From Cyanobacteria bacterium OH_CBrB_359 (GTDB lineage Bacteria > Cyanobacteriota > Vampirovibrionia > Gastranaerophilales > Gastranaerophilaceae): 64,000 bases of DNA. Shown here piece by piece: positions 46,160 to 54,787 of the stretch; within the stretch, counting starts at the first letter, position 1, and every line of letters starts with the position of its first letter. The position numbers and the translations under genes are program-made. The notes beneath the pieces are model-generated. The model did not search any database. It worked only from the letters and a program-made list of their open reading frames with translations, and was not told where the DNA came from. The stretch lies in NCBI GenBank assembly GCA_023433065.1, contig JAEZET010000004.1:186001-250000 (forward strand). Reading direction: 5' to 3'.

Positions 46160-49100
46160 TTAAATTACATTTAATTTGCAAATCATTTTAAAATCACAGT
46201 TCTCGCAGCTTTTAGAGCTGTTATTTTTATAATCTTCAGGTTTAAACTTTAGGCTGTGAATATCGTTTAAGACTTGTATAATCTGGTTTTTCATATCTTC
46301 GTCTTCTTCTTTTGTAATTTGAAGATTGAAACTTTTATCACTTTCTTCAATGAAGATTAACCCGACATTTGATACGATTTTAGCTTCATTTTTAGCTTCA
46401 AATGCAAGTTTATAAAATCTGAGCTGGTCATAGTAATGTTCATAATCTTTGCCCGGAGCTACAGAGGTTTTGTATTTTGCAGAACCTGTTTTATAGTCAT
46501 AGATTGAATAACTGCCGTCTTCATTCTCTTCAACTCTGTCGATAAAGCCTTTAACGGGGTAATCACTTATTGTAATCCCGTCAAATTTCGCTTCGATTTC
46601 AACTATATTTTTAATAGGAGTGGCGATTAATTTGTGGTAATAGCTTTCTAAGGCAGAATGCCCCCTTTCAATGTATTCTTCAAATTTTTCTTCGCTGTCG
46701 AATTCAAAGAGAGAAAGCTTTTTATCAAACATTTCTAAAACAATTTCTTTTTGAGGGTATATTCCTTGTTCTATTGCTGAATTTATCATCCATTCCAGTG
46801 TTTTATGAATTGCACTTCCGAAATAAAACATTTTAGAGTCCCTATCAACGACAGGAATCTTGTAGAGTTCTGAGTATAAGAATTTTCTCGGGCAGTTTTT
46901 ATAAGTTTTAAATGAATGGGCACTGAGTACAAAGTCTTTTAGCCTTTCTTTAAGTTCATTTTCAAATGCAAGATGATAGTTAAATTCTTCTTTTTGCATA
47001 GTTTTTAAAAGTTCTTGATGGTAGTTAAAATTTTCTTTAGGGAATTCAACATATTCAAGAACATCATCTGTGTCTTTAAGCTCAGATAAAAACATTGTCA
47101 GGGTATAAGGTGTTGAATCCGCTGCAATCGGGTAACTCAAATACAAAGTATGTTTTGCCCTTGTTATTCCCACGAACATTAACTTTAAAAGCTCTGCGTT
47201 TTTTAAAAGTTCTTTATCATCAGGTGAATCGGGAGTTAATGGCAATTCGATTTTATTAGGAGGTCTTTTTTTCTCCCAATTTGAAGAAGTTAGATTTGGC
47301 ATAAATACGTATTCAAATTCTCTTCCTTTTGAACTGTGAAAAGTCAATAATTGCACCGCATTTCTAATATGAGTATCTTTATCAATATTGATTTCTATAT
47401 TGTCGTTCAGAGCACTGTCTAGGTGATTTATAAAACCGCTTAAAGTTGCTGGTTTATATAAATTCGAATATGAAGCAGCTTCTTCAAGCAGTCTTTTAAT
47501 TGCCAGAAGATTTTCTGATACATCATTAACAGGGTTTGTATAATATGCCAGAATCCCTGTTCTATTTACTATTTCAAGTATAAAATCTTTTAAGTTTTTT
47601 TTGTATTTTAACTCTTTTAGTTCATCAAATGTATTTAAAAAACCTGTTACTTTTTCTTTATTTTTCCATTCCCTTGAGATATTTTCCCTTATTATGGTAA
47701 TAAAGTCTTTTTTATAAGGTTTATTTTGCTCTAGAAGAAAGTTATAATCTTCAAGTTCAAAATCAAACGGCTTTGACAATAAGAGCGCAAACGGCTTGTC
47801 TTTTGCTTTTACATAGTTATCAAGGAGCTTGAGATAAAAATAAATCAGAATTGTAGATTTAATCTCGAAGATGCTTTTTGTCGTTTTTAGCTGGTAATTT
47901 ATGTTTTGAGCCTCAAAAAGAGCCGCAAATTCGCTAAGATAAGTATTTTTTCTACACAGTACTGCAAACTGCGATAAATCTTTTTCACCTTCTTTATTTT
48001 TTGGGCATTTATCTGAATTTATAATGTCTTTTATGGTTTCTACAATATGGTTATTTTCCTGCAATTTATCAGCATAAACTTTTAGCGATACTTTTTTGTC
48101 GAGTTTATTAATTTCAGAATTTTTAGCGGTGAGTCTTTTTGAAATGTTGAATGATGAGAATTTTGGATTATTTTCAAGTCTTGTAGCATCTTGGGAGATG
48201 ATTTTATAACTTAAATCAAGGATACTTTGTGTGGAGCGGTTATTTTCATCAAGGCAAATGACCTTTGTATTTGGATATTTCAGCAAAAATTGTTCAAGAT
48301 TATCAGACTTTGCGCCCTGAAATTCAAATATTATCTGGTCATCATCCCCGACGACGAAAATATTATCTGTACCGGCACCTTGTGCAATCAAATCTATCAG
48401 CTTATTTTGCAGGTGGTTTGTATCCTGATATTCGTCAATCATAAGATATTTGTAGCCAGCTGCTACTTTTGTAAGGAAGTCAAAGTCATTTTCGAAAGTT
48501 TCAACAACTAGGTTAATCATATCGTTAAAATCGATAAAATTCTTTTGAGCCATACATTTCATATAAAGTTCAATTATCTCCCAGGCTTCTTTTGCTTTTT
48601 CAATCTTTTTTATGTGCGGTTCATATTTTCCGCTCAAAAACGTTTTTAAAGCTTTATTGTTATTTATTCTGTCTTCTTTTTCTTCTTCAAGTTCCTTCGA
48701 TTTTAAAAGCCACTCGGGATTGTTTTTCATATTTGAGAAAAATTGCTCTTTTGTTAATTGGTTCTTTTTGATATCATCCACGCAGCTTAAAAGCTGTTTT
48801 AAATAGTGGTATCTGTTGTTCCATTTGTCTACCAAAAATTTTGGCTTGAACTCATCCAAACATAGTTTCATAAGATTTACTTTTGAAACATCATCAATTA
48901 CACTGACGTTTTCAAGCAGCTCAAACTTTGACGGATATTGTTTTATAAGGTTGTTGCAAAAAGCATGGTAAGTATTTATCTCAATCGAGGATGCTGATTT
49001 GCCTGTTACTTTGATGACCCTCTCCTTCATCTCTGATGCTGCGGGTTCAGAAAATGTCATACACAGAATATTTTTAGGCGAAATATTTTTTTCTTCCAGC

Positions 49101-49246
49101 ATTGCTTTTATTCTGTGGATTAATGTAAAAGTTTTTCCCGTTCCAGGACCTGCCAGAACCATTACAGGACCTTCAAGCGAGTCAATGCATTCTTGCTGTT
49201 TTAAATTGGGTTTAATCTTATTATTTTCCAAAATCAAATTATCCAA
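46160..49246 (-). CDS. UvrD/Rep-type helicase fused to RecB-like Fe-S nuclease
   Basis: A 1028-residue single-chain helicase-nuclease. The SF1A helicase shows LAGPGTGKTFTLI (about 31-43), CMTFSEPAASEMKERV, DEYQDTN, GDDDQIIFEFQGA, RSTQ, TFHSSKGREFEYV and FVGITRAKHTLYLSY. From about 760 a PD-(D/E)xK nuclease follows: GFIDRVE, YSIYDYKTG and QLRFY, flanked by four Cys (NCPRKF and CENCDFKMIC) that fit the 4Fe-4S 'staple' of AddB/Cas4-type nucleases. Role probably double-strand break processing. The start is TTG, 8 bases after AAGGAG. Confidence 0.9.
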   Translation of the reverse strand: MDNLILENNKIKPNLKQQECIDSLEGPVMVLAGPGTGKTFTLIHRIKAMLEEKNISPKNILCMTFSEPAASEMKERVIKVTGKSASSIEINTYHAFCNNLIKQYPSKFELLENVSVIDDVSKVNLMKLCLDEFKPKFLVDKWNNRYHYLKQLLSCVDDIKKNQLTKEQFFSNMKNNPEWLLKSKELEEEKEDRINNNKALKTFLSGKYEPHIKKIEKAKEAWEIIELYMKCMAQKNFIDFNDMINLVVETFENDFDFLTKVAAGYKYLMIDEYQDTNHLQNKLIDLIAQGAGTDNIFVVGDDDQIIFEFQGAKSDNLEQFLLKYPNTKVICLDENNRSTQSILDLSYKIISQDATRLENNPKFSSFNISKRLTAKNSEINKLDKKVSLKVYADKLQENNHIVETIKDIINSDKCPKNKEGEKDLSQFAVLCRKNTYLSEFAALFEAQNINYQLKTTKSIFEIKSTILIYFYLKLLDNYVKAKDKPFALLLSKPFDFELEDYNFLLEQNKPYKKDFITIIRENISREWKNKEKVTGFLNTFDELKELKYKKNLKDFILEIVNRTGILAYYTNPVNDVSENLLAIKRLLEEAASYSNLYKPATLSGFINHLDSALNDNIEINIDKDTHIRNAVQLLTFHSSKGREFEYVFMPNLTSSNWEKKRPPNKIELPLTPDSPDDKELLKNAELLKLMFVGITRAKHTLYLSYPIAADSTPYTLTMFLSELKDTDDVLEYVEFPKENFNYHQELLKTMQKEEFNYHLAFENELKERLKDFVLSAHSFKTYKNCPRKFLYSELYKIPVVDRDSKMFYFGSAIHKTLEWMINSAIEQGIYPQKEIVLEMFDKKLSLFEFDSEEKFEEYIERGHSALESYYHKLIATPIKNIVEIEAKFDGITISDYPVKGFIDRVEENEDGSYSIYDYKTGSAKYKTSVAPGKDYEHYYDQLRFYKLAFEAKNEAKIVSNVGLIFIEESDKSFNLQITKEEDEDMKNQIIQVLNDIHSLKFKPEDYKNNSSKSCENCDFKMICKLNVI

Positions 49247-49348
49247 ATAGCCTCTCCTTATTATTTTCTACTCTAAATTAATTTTCACTAATTATCAAGT
49301 TTTTAAGATAAAAATTGATTTAATTAAAAATTCTCTTATAAATGAAAT

Positions 49349-49726
49349 ATGATAATAAAATTATTAAATTCACTGAAAGAATGCCCGCACGAAAAAGTTT
49401 CGGTTAACACAGAAAACGCATATTGTCCTGATTGCGGAGCTTATGTGGAAAACAAGTGGTATTTGGCAAGATGTTCCTGCTGTAATATAAAAAGAGTCTC
49501 TTATCTTCATTTGAACAAAATTCAGCCTGAATCCAGATATTGTCCTAATTGTGGCTGCGAAAAATATTATCTCGAAGAAATAAGCAATATAAATTTTATT
49601 GATGTTAATTTTGCTGTCGTCAAAAAAGTTGCAAAAGGAAATTTTGAAGAAAATTCAATCAGCCAAATTTGGGTTAATGAAAAAGAAAACAGCCCCTTAA
49701 GATTTTTGGGGCTGTTAAGTCAGTGA
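49349..49726 (+). CDS. Zinc-ribbon protein of unknown function
   Basis: A 125-residue protein with three Cys pairs, CPDC (about 26-29), CSCC (about 43-46) and CPNC (about 63-66), plus an early CPH; two zinc knuckles are likely. The middle segment (VSYLHLNKIQPESRYCPNCGCEKYYLEEI) suggests tandem rubredoxin-like ribbons. The final codons overlap the hairpin at 49681-49716. It is divergent from the helicase-nuclease gene, about 100 bases away. No partner identified. Confidence 0.6.
   Translation: MIIKLLNSLKECPHEKVSVNTENAYCPDCGAYVENKWYLARCSCCNIKRVSYLHLNKIQPESRYCPNCGCEKYYLEEISNINFIDVNFAVVKKVAKGNFEENSISQIWVNEKENSPLRFLGLLSQ
49681..49716 (-). terminator. Terminator of the secreted HExxH gene
   Basis: AACAGCCCC (49688-49696) and GGGGCTGTT (49708-49716) form a perfect 9-bp stem with an 11-base loop. 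On the minus strand TTCTTTT follows, about 17 bases after the stop of the 49733-50446 gene. It overlaps the last codons of the plus-strand zinc-ribbon gene. Confidence 0.75.
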
Positions 49727-49732
49727 ATCTTT

Positions 49733-50446
49733 TTATAAATTTTCATCTTCAAATCCGGGTGAGCGGGTAGGTAAATTTTGATATCCGGGGTTTGAAAATA
49801 CAGCTTTTTTAATATATTTATTGGTATAATTACCTTTTTCTAAAAGATTTTTTAACATATTTTCTCTTCTTACGAGAGGGTGATTTGAATCTGCTATATT
49901 GGGATTTTGTTCTACAAGCTGAGTCCAGACAGTAGCTTCCATTGTCCATGCGTACGTTTCTTCATTCAATGAGTTTAATTCATCTTGATGCAGCGCTTCA
50001 TGGGATAAAAGAGCAGCCAGTGCAGATGCAGGTGCATCAGAATGTTTTCTGTTTACATATATGTAAAGTTTTGAGCCTCTTTTCCAGCCTAATGCTTCAA
50101 AATTTGCATATTTAGGGTTAATTGTGGATAAATCTTTAAATTCTATTTTAATTTCTTTGTCTATAAGATTATTACCTATTATTGCCCTTCTTGAAAAGCT
50201 TCCGCTTGTGTTCTTCATTAACTCAAGGGCTTCAATAATCCTGTCCTCGTTAGTTACTCCTTTATAGAGTTTATAAAGCTCTTTTGAATTAAATTCTATC
50301 TTTCCGAGGTCTTGGCTTTGTGTAATTCCTGTCTCAATTTTACTTTCAACTGCTTGAGTGCTGTTTTTTGTCGTTATGGTCGTTGACGATGTTAAAAGAC
50401 AATAACATGCCACAATAACCATCTTTTTCTTTAAATTCATCCGCAA
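49733..50446 (-). CDS. Exported HExxH-type putative metalloprotease
   Basis: A 237-residue protein with a basic N-terminus and hydrophobic segment (KKKMVIVACYCLLTSST) typical of a signal peptide. The core has LLSHEALHQDELNSLNEETYAW (about residues 145-166), giving a zinc HExxH (HEALH) and a downstream Glu-Glu that could be the third ligand, as in gluzincins. The N-terminal third is helical. The family is not recognised and activity is unproven. The gene is divergent from minC. Confidence 0.6.
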   Translation of the reverse strand: MRMNLKKKMVIVACYCLLTSSTTITTKNSTQAVESKIETGITQSQDLGKIEFNSKELYKLYKGVTNEDRIIEALELMKNTSGSFSRRAIIGNNLIDKEIKIEFKDLSTINPKYANFEALGWKRGSKLYIYVNRKHSDAPASALAALLSHEALHQDELNSLNEETYAWTMEATVWTQLVEQNPNIADSNHPLVRRENMLKNLLEKGNYTNKYIKKAVFSNPGYQNLPTRSPGFEDENL

Positions 50447-50580
50447 ATACTCTTCTTAAATTCAATAAGTATATTATTACTTATTTTATTTTTAAGAACA
50501 AATTTAATGTAGTCAATCAAAGCCGAAAATATCTTGAATATTGGTGAAAAAACAACTTAATACTTTGTTACAAGGATATG

Positions 50581-50618
50581 GATACAAATTGATACAAATG
50601 CAGAAAAAATGTTTGTAT
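50581..50618. promoter_or_regulatory. Repeat cluster upstream of minC
   Basis: Two direct copies of GATACAAAT (50581-50589 and 50591-50599) are followed by an inverted half TTTGTAT (50612-50618) that can pair with the second copy across 13 bases. This lies 58 bases before the minC start and 135 bases from the divergent HExxH gene. It could be an operator; there is no direct proof. Confidence 0.35.
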
Positions 50619-50675
50619 TCTCAAGCCATTTAATATATTCTTTTTATATTGAAAACAATAATTTATGAGTGAGAA

Positions 50676-51803
50676 ATGGAAATGGAACAAGGATTTAGTG
50701 ATAATGTATACACAATCGATCTTAGTTATGTAAAAACTGCAGCTGAGATTGTTTTTGATTTAAGTAGTATTTTAGATAATGAAGAAGCATCCAATAAAAA
50801 TATTTGTCTAAAATTGGGAGATATAGATTTAAACCAGGCGCAGTTATTAAGTATTAAGTCTCTTATAAACAGTATTAATTCAAGTCTTTCATATGTTGAT
50901 ACAAGATCTGTGCAAACAGAAAATTCTGCTTTGGCTTTGGGAATAATTATTTCAAACGCAAGTATTGAAAATATTGCTAAAGAAGAGCCTGAAATGACAT
51001 ATAAAACAATTGACGAAATTATTCAATCAATTGATGAACAGGTCAGCATAAAACAAACCGAAGAAATAGTTGCCCCGGATGAATCTAATGAGCAAGAACC
51101 AATCGAGGTATTAGAAGAAACAATATCTTCCACACCTCGTGAATATGAAAAAATAGAAATATCTGCTCAAGAAGAAGAAAAAAATGAAACTGTAGTTGAA
51201 GAAGAATCTCAAGATATTGTTCAAGAAGATTTATCGGAAAGTGTACCTGTAAAAGAACCTTCTGCTGTTGAATCTGAACCTTCAGAAATTATACAGGAAG
51301 GAATCGATGCAATATTTAATGCAGAAAAAAAACTTGAATATATATTTGAGGCAGAAGAAACAAAAGAAGAATCAGTTTCTACGCAAGAACAAATTTATGC
51401 AGGTATAGTTGAAGAAGAAAAAGAATACACTGAAGAAGACTATGAAATTGATGCCTTTCCTGTTAAATATATCAAACAAACAATACGCTCCGGGCAGGTT
51501 ATAAATTTTGAAGGAAATATTGTTATAATCGGGGATTGTCATCCCGGGTCTGAAATAAAAGCATCAGGTGATATAACTGTATGGGGTGTTTTAGGTGGAA
51601 TCGCCCATGCAGGAGCTTTAGGCAATCAGAAGGCAAAAATCAGAGCTCTTAAAATGAATGCAATTCAATTAAGAATATCAGATTGTTATGCAAGAAGACC
51701 TGATTCTTTAAATACTATTTTTGTCGAGAAAACAAACGTGTTTACACCTGAAGAAGCAAGAATAGTTAATGACGAAATAGTTATATTTAAAATAAACGAT
51801 TAA
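50676..51803 (+). CDS. minC: Septum site-determining protein MinC
   Basis: A 375-residue FtsZ inhibitor. The C-terminal beta-helical MinC domain (about 255-370) is clear: TIRSGQVINFEGNIVIIGD, SEIKASGDITVWGVLGGIAHAGALG and IQLRISDCYARRP. The N-terminal domain (1-100) is diverged but has the expected size. Between them lies an unusual acidic linker (about 105-255) rich in Glu, Ser and Val. It is followed by minD after 13 bases. Antagonises Z-ring assembly with MinD at the membrane. Confidence 0.92.
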   Translation: MEMEQGFSDNVYTIDLSYVKTAAEIVFDLSSILDNEEASNKNICLKLGDIDLNQAQLLSIKSLINSINSSLSYVDTRSVQTENSALALGIIISNASIENIAKEEPEMTYKTIDEIIQSIDEQVSIKQTEEIVAPDESNEQEPIEVLEETISSTPREYEKIEISAQEEEKNETVVEEESQDIVQEDLSESVPVKEPSAVESEPSEIIQEGIDAIFNAEKKLEYIFEAEETKEESVSTQEQIYAGIVEEEKEYTEEDYEIDAFPVKYIKQTIRSGQVINFEGNIVIIGDCHPGSEIKASGDITVWGVLGGIAHAGALGNQKAKIRALKMNAIQLRISDCYARRPDSLNTIFVEKTNVFTPEEARIVNDEIVIFKIND

Positions 51804-51816
51804 GGAGTATACATAA

Positions 51817-52623
51817 ATGAGTGGCAGAGTAATAGTAATTACTTCGGGAAAAGGTGGAGTAGGTAAAACTACTACAAGTGCTAATATCGGAACTGCTTTG
51901 GCTAAAGAAGGAGCTTCAGTTGTTTTGATAGATACAGATATCGGGTTAAGAAACCTTGATTTATTATTAGGGCTTGAAAATAGAATTGTATATACACTTG
52001 TTGATGTCGTTGAAGAAAGATGTAAACTGAAACAGGCTTTGGTTAAAGATAAGAAAAATCCAAACTTGTGTCTTTTGGCTGCTGCTCAAACTCGTGATAA
52101 ATCCGCAGTTACTGAAGAACAGCTAACTAAAATAACAAAAGATCTTAAAAAAGATTTTGATTTTATACTTGTAGATTGTCCGGCAGGGATAGAACATGGT
52201 TTTCAAACTGCCGTTGCAGGTGCATCTGAAGCTATTGTTGTTACAACACCGGAGATGTCCGCAGTAAGAGATGCTGACAGAATTATTGGCTTATTGGAAG
52301 CTAAAGAAGAAATAAAATCTTATAAATTGCTTCTAAATCGTGTAAGACCAAGCTTAATAAAATCTAATGATATGATGAGTGTTGACGATGTGGTTGATAT
52401 TTTGTCCTGTTCTTTAATAGGTATAATTCCTGAAGACACAGGGATTATAACTTCAACAAACAGAGGCGAACCTATAGTTAATGACCCTAAATCTTTGGCA
52501 GGTAAAGCGTATTTGAATGTGGCAAAAAGAATAAAAGGTGAAGACGTACCTTTCCTTGATATTGACGAGCCTAAAGGATTTTTTGCAAAAATTAAAAAAT
52601 TCTTTGCAGGATTGAAAGGGTAA
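51817..52623 (+). CDS. minD: Septum site-determining ATPase MinD
   Basis: A 268-residue deviant-Walker ATPase: VIVITSGKGGVGKTTTSANIG (about 4-24), IDTDIGLRNLDLLLGLE, and VDCPAGIEHGF. The C-terminal amphipathic membrane-targeting helix is present (GFFAKIKKFFAGLKG). It recruits MinC to the membrane and is driven off by MinE. AAGGAG is 11 bases before the ATG. Middle gene of minCDE. Confidence 0.98.
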   Translation: MSGRVIVITSGKGGVGKTTTSANIGTALAKEGASVVLIDTDIGLRNLDLLLGLENRIVYTLVDVVEERCKLKQALVKDKKNPNLCLLAAAQTRDKSAVTEEQLTKITKDLKKDFDFILVDCPAGIEHGFQTAVAGASEAIVVTTPEMSAVRDADRIIGLLEAKEEIKSYKLLLNRVRPSLIKSNDMMSVDDVVDILSCSLIGIIPEDTGIITSTNRGEPIVNDPKSLAGKAYLNVAKRIKGEDVPFLDIDEPKGFFAKIKKFFAGLKG

Positions 52624-52634
52624 GGTGCTTTTAG

Positions 52635-53237
52635 ATGAAAGAATTATTAGCTGAATTATATAATAAGGTTATGAGCTTTTTTCAATCTGAAAAAGGTGAA
52701 AATACTAAAGATATTGCATCAAACAGGCTTAAACTGGTTCTTATGCATGATAGAACCAAATTGGACCCATTGACTTTAGACAAATTGAGAATGGAATTAA
52801 TAGACGTAATTTCAAAATATATTGTTATAGATAAAGAAATGCTCGAGCTTAATCTAGCAGGCGAGGGAGACTCTATAGCATTAATGCTGAATATTCCTGT
52901 AGTAAGAACAAAAAGCGAAAAAGAAATTCTTGAAGAAGCTGAAGAAGATAACTCTGAAGAAATTGATACTGAATCTGATGAAGAAACAGTTGAGGAAATC
53001 GAAGAAGATGAAGCTGCGCAAACAGAGGAAATAGATGAAACTGAAAATGTAACAGAGTCTAATGATGAATTAGAATCTGAAACTGATAATATTCCGGAAG
53101 AAGAAAAAACAGAGAATATTGAGATATCAGCGGATAGTTCAGATGAAGAAGAACTGACTATAGAAGTTGCTTCGTCGGAAGAAGAACCCGAAGCACTTTT
53201 AAGTGAAAAAAACGATAAAAAATCAAAAAAAGATTAA
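52635..53237 (+). CDS. minE: MinE with long acidic C-terminal extension
   Basis: A 200-residue MinE; typical length is about 85-100. Residues 1-95 carry the usual membrane/anti-MinC region and topological-specificity domain (RLKLVLMHDRTKLDPLTLDKL, then MELIDVISKYIVID). Residues 98-200 are an added tail dominated by Glu, Asp, Ser and Thr (for example EEIDTESDEETVEEIEEDE) ending in a short basic cluster. It drives MinD ATP hydrolysis and oscillation; the tail is not part of the known mechanism. Confidence 0.93.
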   Translation: MKELLAELYNKVMSFFQSEKGENTKDIASNRLKLVLMHDRTKLDPLTLDKLRMELIDVISKYIVIDKEMLELNLAGEGDSIALMLNIPVVRTKSEKEILEEAEEDNSEEIDTESDEETVEEIEEDEAAQTEEIDETENVTESNDELESETDNIPEEEKTENIEISADSSDEEELTIEVASSEEEPEALLSEKNDKKSKKD

Positions 53238-53315
53238 TTTGTTAAGGGATTCCAAGTTCTATTATATATAAATCTTGAATAAAGACTTTTAATCAGTATT
53301 TAAAGTCTTGTAAGC

Positions 53316-53343
53316 TTGCAAAAAAAATTTTATGTGCCATAAT
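53316..53343 (+). promoter_or_regulatory. Possible promoter of tRNA-fMet
   Basis: TTGCAA (53316-53321) and CATAAT (53338-53343) are 16 bases apart, placing transcription start about 24 bases before the tRNA. A consensus TATAAT at 53365-53370 is closer but would start transcription inside the tRNA. Confidence 0.35.
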
Positions 53344-53373
53344 AGCTGTATAAATGGTTTTCGTTATAATTAA

Positions 53374-53450
<77 letters not shown>

Positions 53451-53457
53451 TTAATAT

Positions 53458-53493
53458 AAAAGAGTTTTAGCGATTTGTTAAAGCTCTTTTTTT
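53458..53493 (+). terminator. Terminator of tRNA-fMet
   Basis: AAAAGAGTTTTA (53458-53469) pairs with TTAAAGCTCTTTT (53478-53490) over 12 bp with one G-T pair; the T-run extends to 53493. Confidence 0.75.
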
Positions 53494-53499
53494 ATGCAA

Positions 53500-53523
53500 T
53501 ACCCAAGATTGTACCCAATATTG
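53500..53523 (+). repeat. Tandem 12-base repeat beside tRNA-fMet
   Basis: TACCCAAGATTG (53500-53511) is followed directly by TACCCAATATTG (53512-53523), differing at one base. It lies 50 bases after the tRNA and just before the first acquired-looking gene. Repeats of this size in such a spot can be recombinase arm sites or part of an attachment site; the other end of the element is outside the window. Confidence 0.5.
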
Positions 53524-53549
53524 CGATAATACTGTATAACGCGAAATAA

Positions 53550-54260
53550 CTATAACTTGGTAGAAATTTTTTTTATATGTTGTATTTTTCCTTCATAACT
53601 AACCTGTGTATAAGGATAGAGCTTGTTATAAATATCGCTTATTTCGATTTCTGTTAAAAAGTTATCTTGTGTGTCGTTGCATATTTTAGAGATAAGAGGG
53701 TATAAATTATAGTAATTTATTACACAGACATTATTGCTTTTAACCGTAATATCTTTGAGAGTGCATTCATTTGAAAATACAACTATAGAATGCATTGGTA
53801 CAATCTTTTTAATAAGATTTTTTAAATGTTTAATATGATAGCTATTTTGTTTTATGGGGTTATAAAAATGATTTTTGTAATCATATATTACTTGTGTCCA
53901 TTTTTTGTTTGTTTCATTTCCAAAAATCCAACCACTATAATTTTTACTTTCAAATACAAATAGACCTTGAGGGCAAATTAATAAGACATCGATTTCAGTT
54001 GTTTTGACTTCATCTGCAGGAATATAAATGTTAAATAAAAATTTAGCCCCTTCGGTTTCAAGAGATTTTAAATTTTTATATATTAGGTATTCGCCATATT
54101 TACCTTTGTCAAAAATGATTGATAAATAAGAATTCTTTGTTATTTGATAATAAGCACCACTTTTATACTTTTTATTTTCATGTAAAAGAACCCCAATAAA
54201 GAAAATAGCTATAAGTAATATAATTAGCACAGGATAAAATTCTGATATTATTTCATACAT
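53550..54260 (-). CDS. Membrane-anchored NERD-domain putative nuclease
   Basis: A 236-residue protein with an N-terminal membrane helix (about 8-28, FYPVLIILLIAIFFIGVLL) and a NERD (nuclease-related) domain: GKYGEYLIYKNLKSL, then TEIDVLLICPQGLFVFESKNYSGWIFG. The Asp of EIDV and Glu/Lys of FESK match the PD-(D/E)xK-like active site of the family. NERD proteins are poorly known, and some lie in phage-defence contexts. AGGA sits 8 bases before the ATG. Only 9 bases separate it from the 145-residue gene upstream, so they are cotranscribed. Confidence 0.8.
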   Translation of the reverse strand: MYEIISEFYPVLIILLIAIFFIGVLLHENKKYKSGAYYQITKNSYLSIIFDKGKYGEYLIYKNLKSLETEGAKFLFNIYIPADEVKTTEIDVLLICPQGLFVFESKNYSGWIFGNETNKKWTQVIYDYKNHFYNPIKQNSYHIKHLKNLIKKIVPMHSIVVFSNECTLKDITVKSNNVCVINYYNLYPLISKICNDTQDNFLTEIEISDIYNKLYPYTQVSYEGKIQHIKKISTKL

Positions 54261-54269
54261 AAAATAATC

Positions 54270-54707
54270 CTACTCAATGTAATCTTCTATATTTATTTGA
54301 CTATGCATAGAGAAAGATTTTATTTTGATGCTTCTATAATTACCAGTTGTGCAACTCAAATCAAAATACGGTTTAATATTTTGATTTATTAGTAAAGAAA
54401 ACCTTTCTGCAAAGCTGTTTGGCATACTTATAAAGCACTCTCTTTGTTTTCTTGATTTATTAAAGCTGCCATAATACTCTGGGCATTCTATGTCATAATC
54501 TACAATTGGAGCAATGTTGATTCTAAATAAGATATCATCACCTTCTTTAATATTTTTGCTTTTTGAAAATATAACCCTAGCGTTAACTTCAATCCAGTCA
54601 GAAAGGAAAGTATCTAGCTTAAATTCTTTTGGAAATAGATGGTATGAAATATCCCAACTTTCAACTTGGCAGATAATTGTATAAGTTTCATCCTTCTTTT
54701 TTGCCAT
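54270..54707 (-). CDS. Unknown 145-residue protein between ATPase-nuclease and NERD genes
   Basis: I do not recognise this protein. It looks like a small mostly beta-strand domain: KKKDETYTIICQVESWDISY, WIEVNARVIFS, DDILFRINIAPIV, and a C-terminal strand pair. No membrane segment, Cys pair or catalytic motif is seen. Position as the middle gene of a tight minus-strand trio suggests an accessory or regulator of the neighbouring nucleases. AGGG precedes the ATG by 8 bases. There are 80 bases between it and the ATPase gene, enough for a second promoter. Confidence 0.6.
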   Translation of the reverse strand: MAKKKDETYTIICQVESWDISYHLFPKEFKLDTFLSDWIEVNARVIFSKSKNIKEGDDILFRINIAPIVDYDIECPEYYGSFNKSRKQRECFISMPNSFAERFSLLINQNIKPYFDLSCTTGNYRSIKIKSFSMHSQINIEDYIE

Positions 54708-54787
54708 AATCGTACCCTGCTTAATAAACTATATTCTAATTGTAACTATATACTAAAGCTAAAATATTTGTATGTTGAATTATTAAA

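Noticed and set aside
53282..53309. AAGACTTT/AAAGTCTT hairpin as minE terminator
   Set aside because: The stem is short and AT-only in part and is followed by GTAAG rather than a T-run; too weak to call.
53365..53370. TATAAT just before tRNA-fMet as its -10 box
   Set aside because: Transcription would start inside the tRNA sequence; a box pair further upstream fits better.
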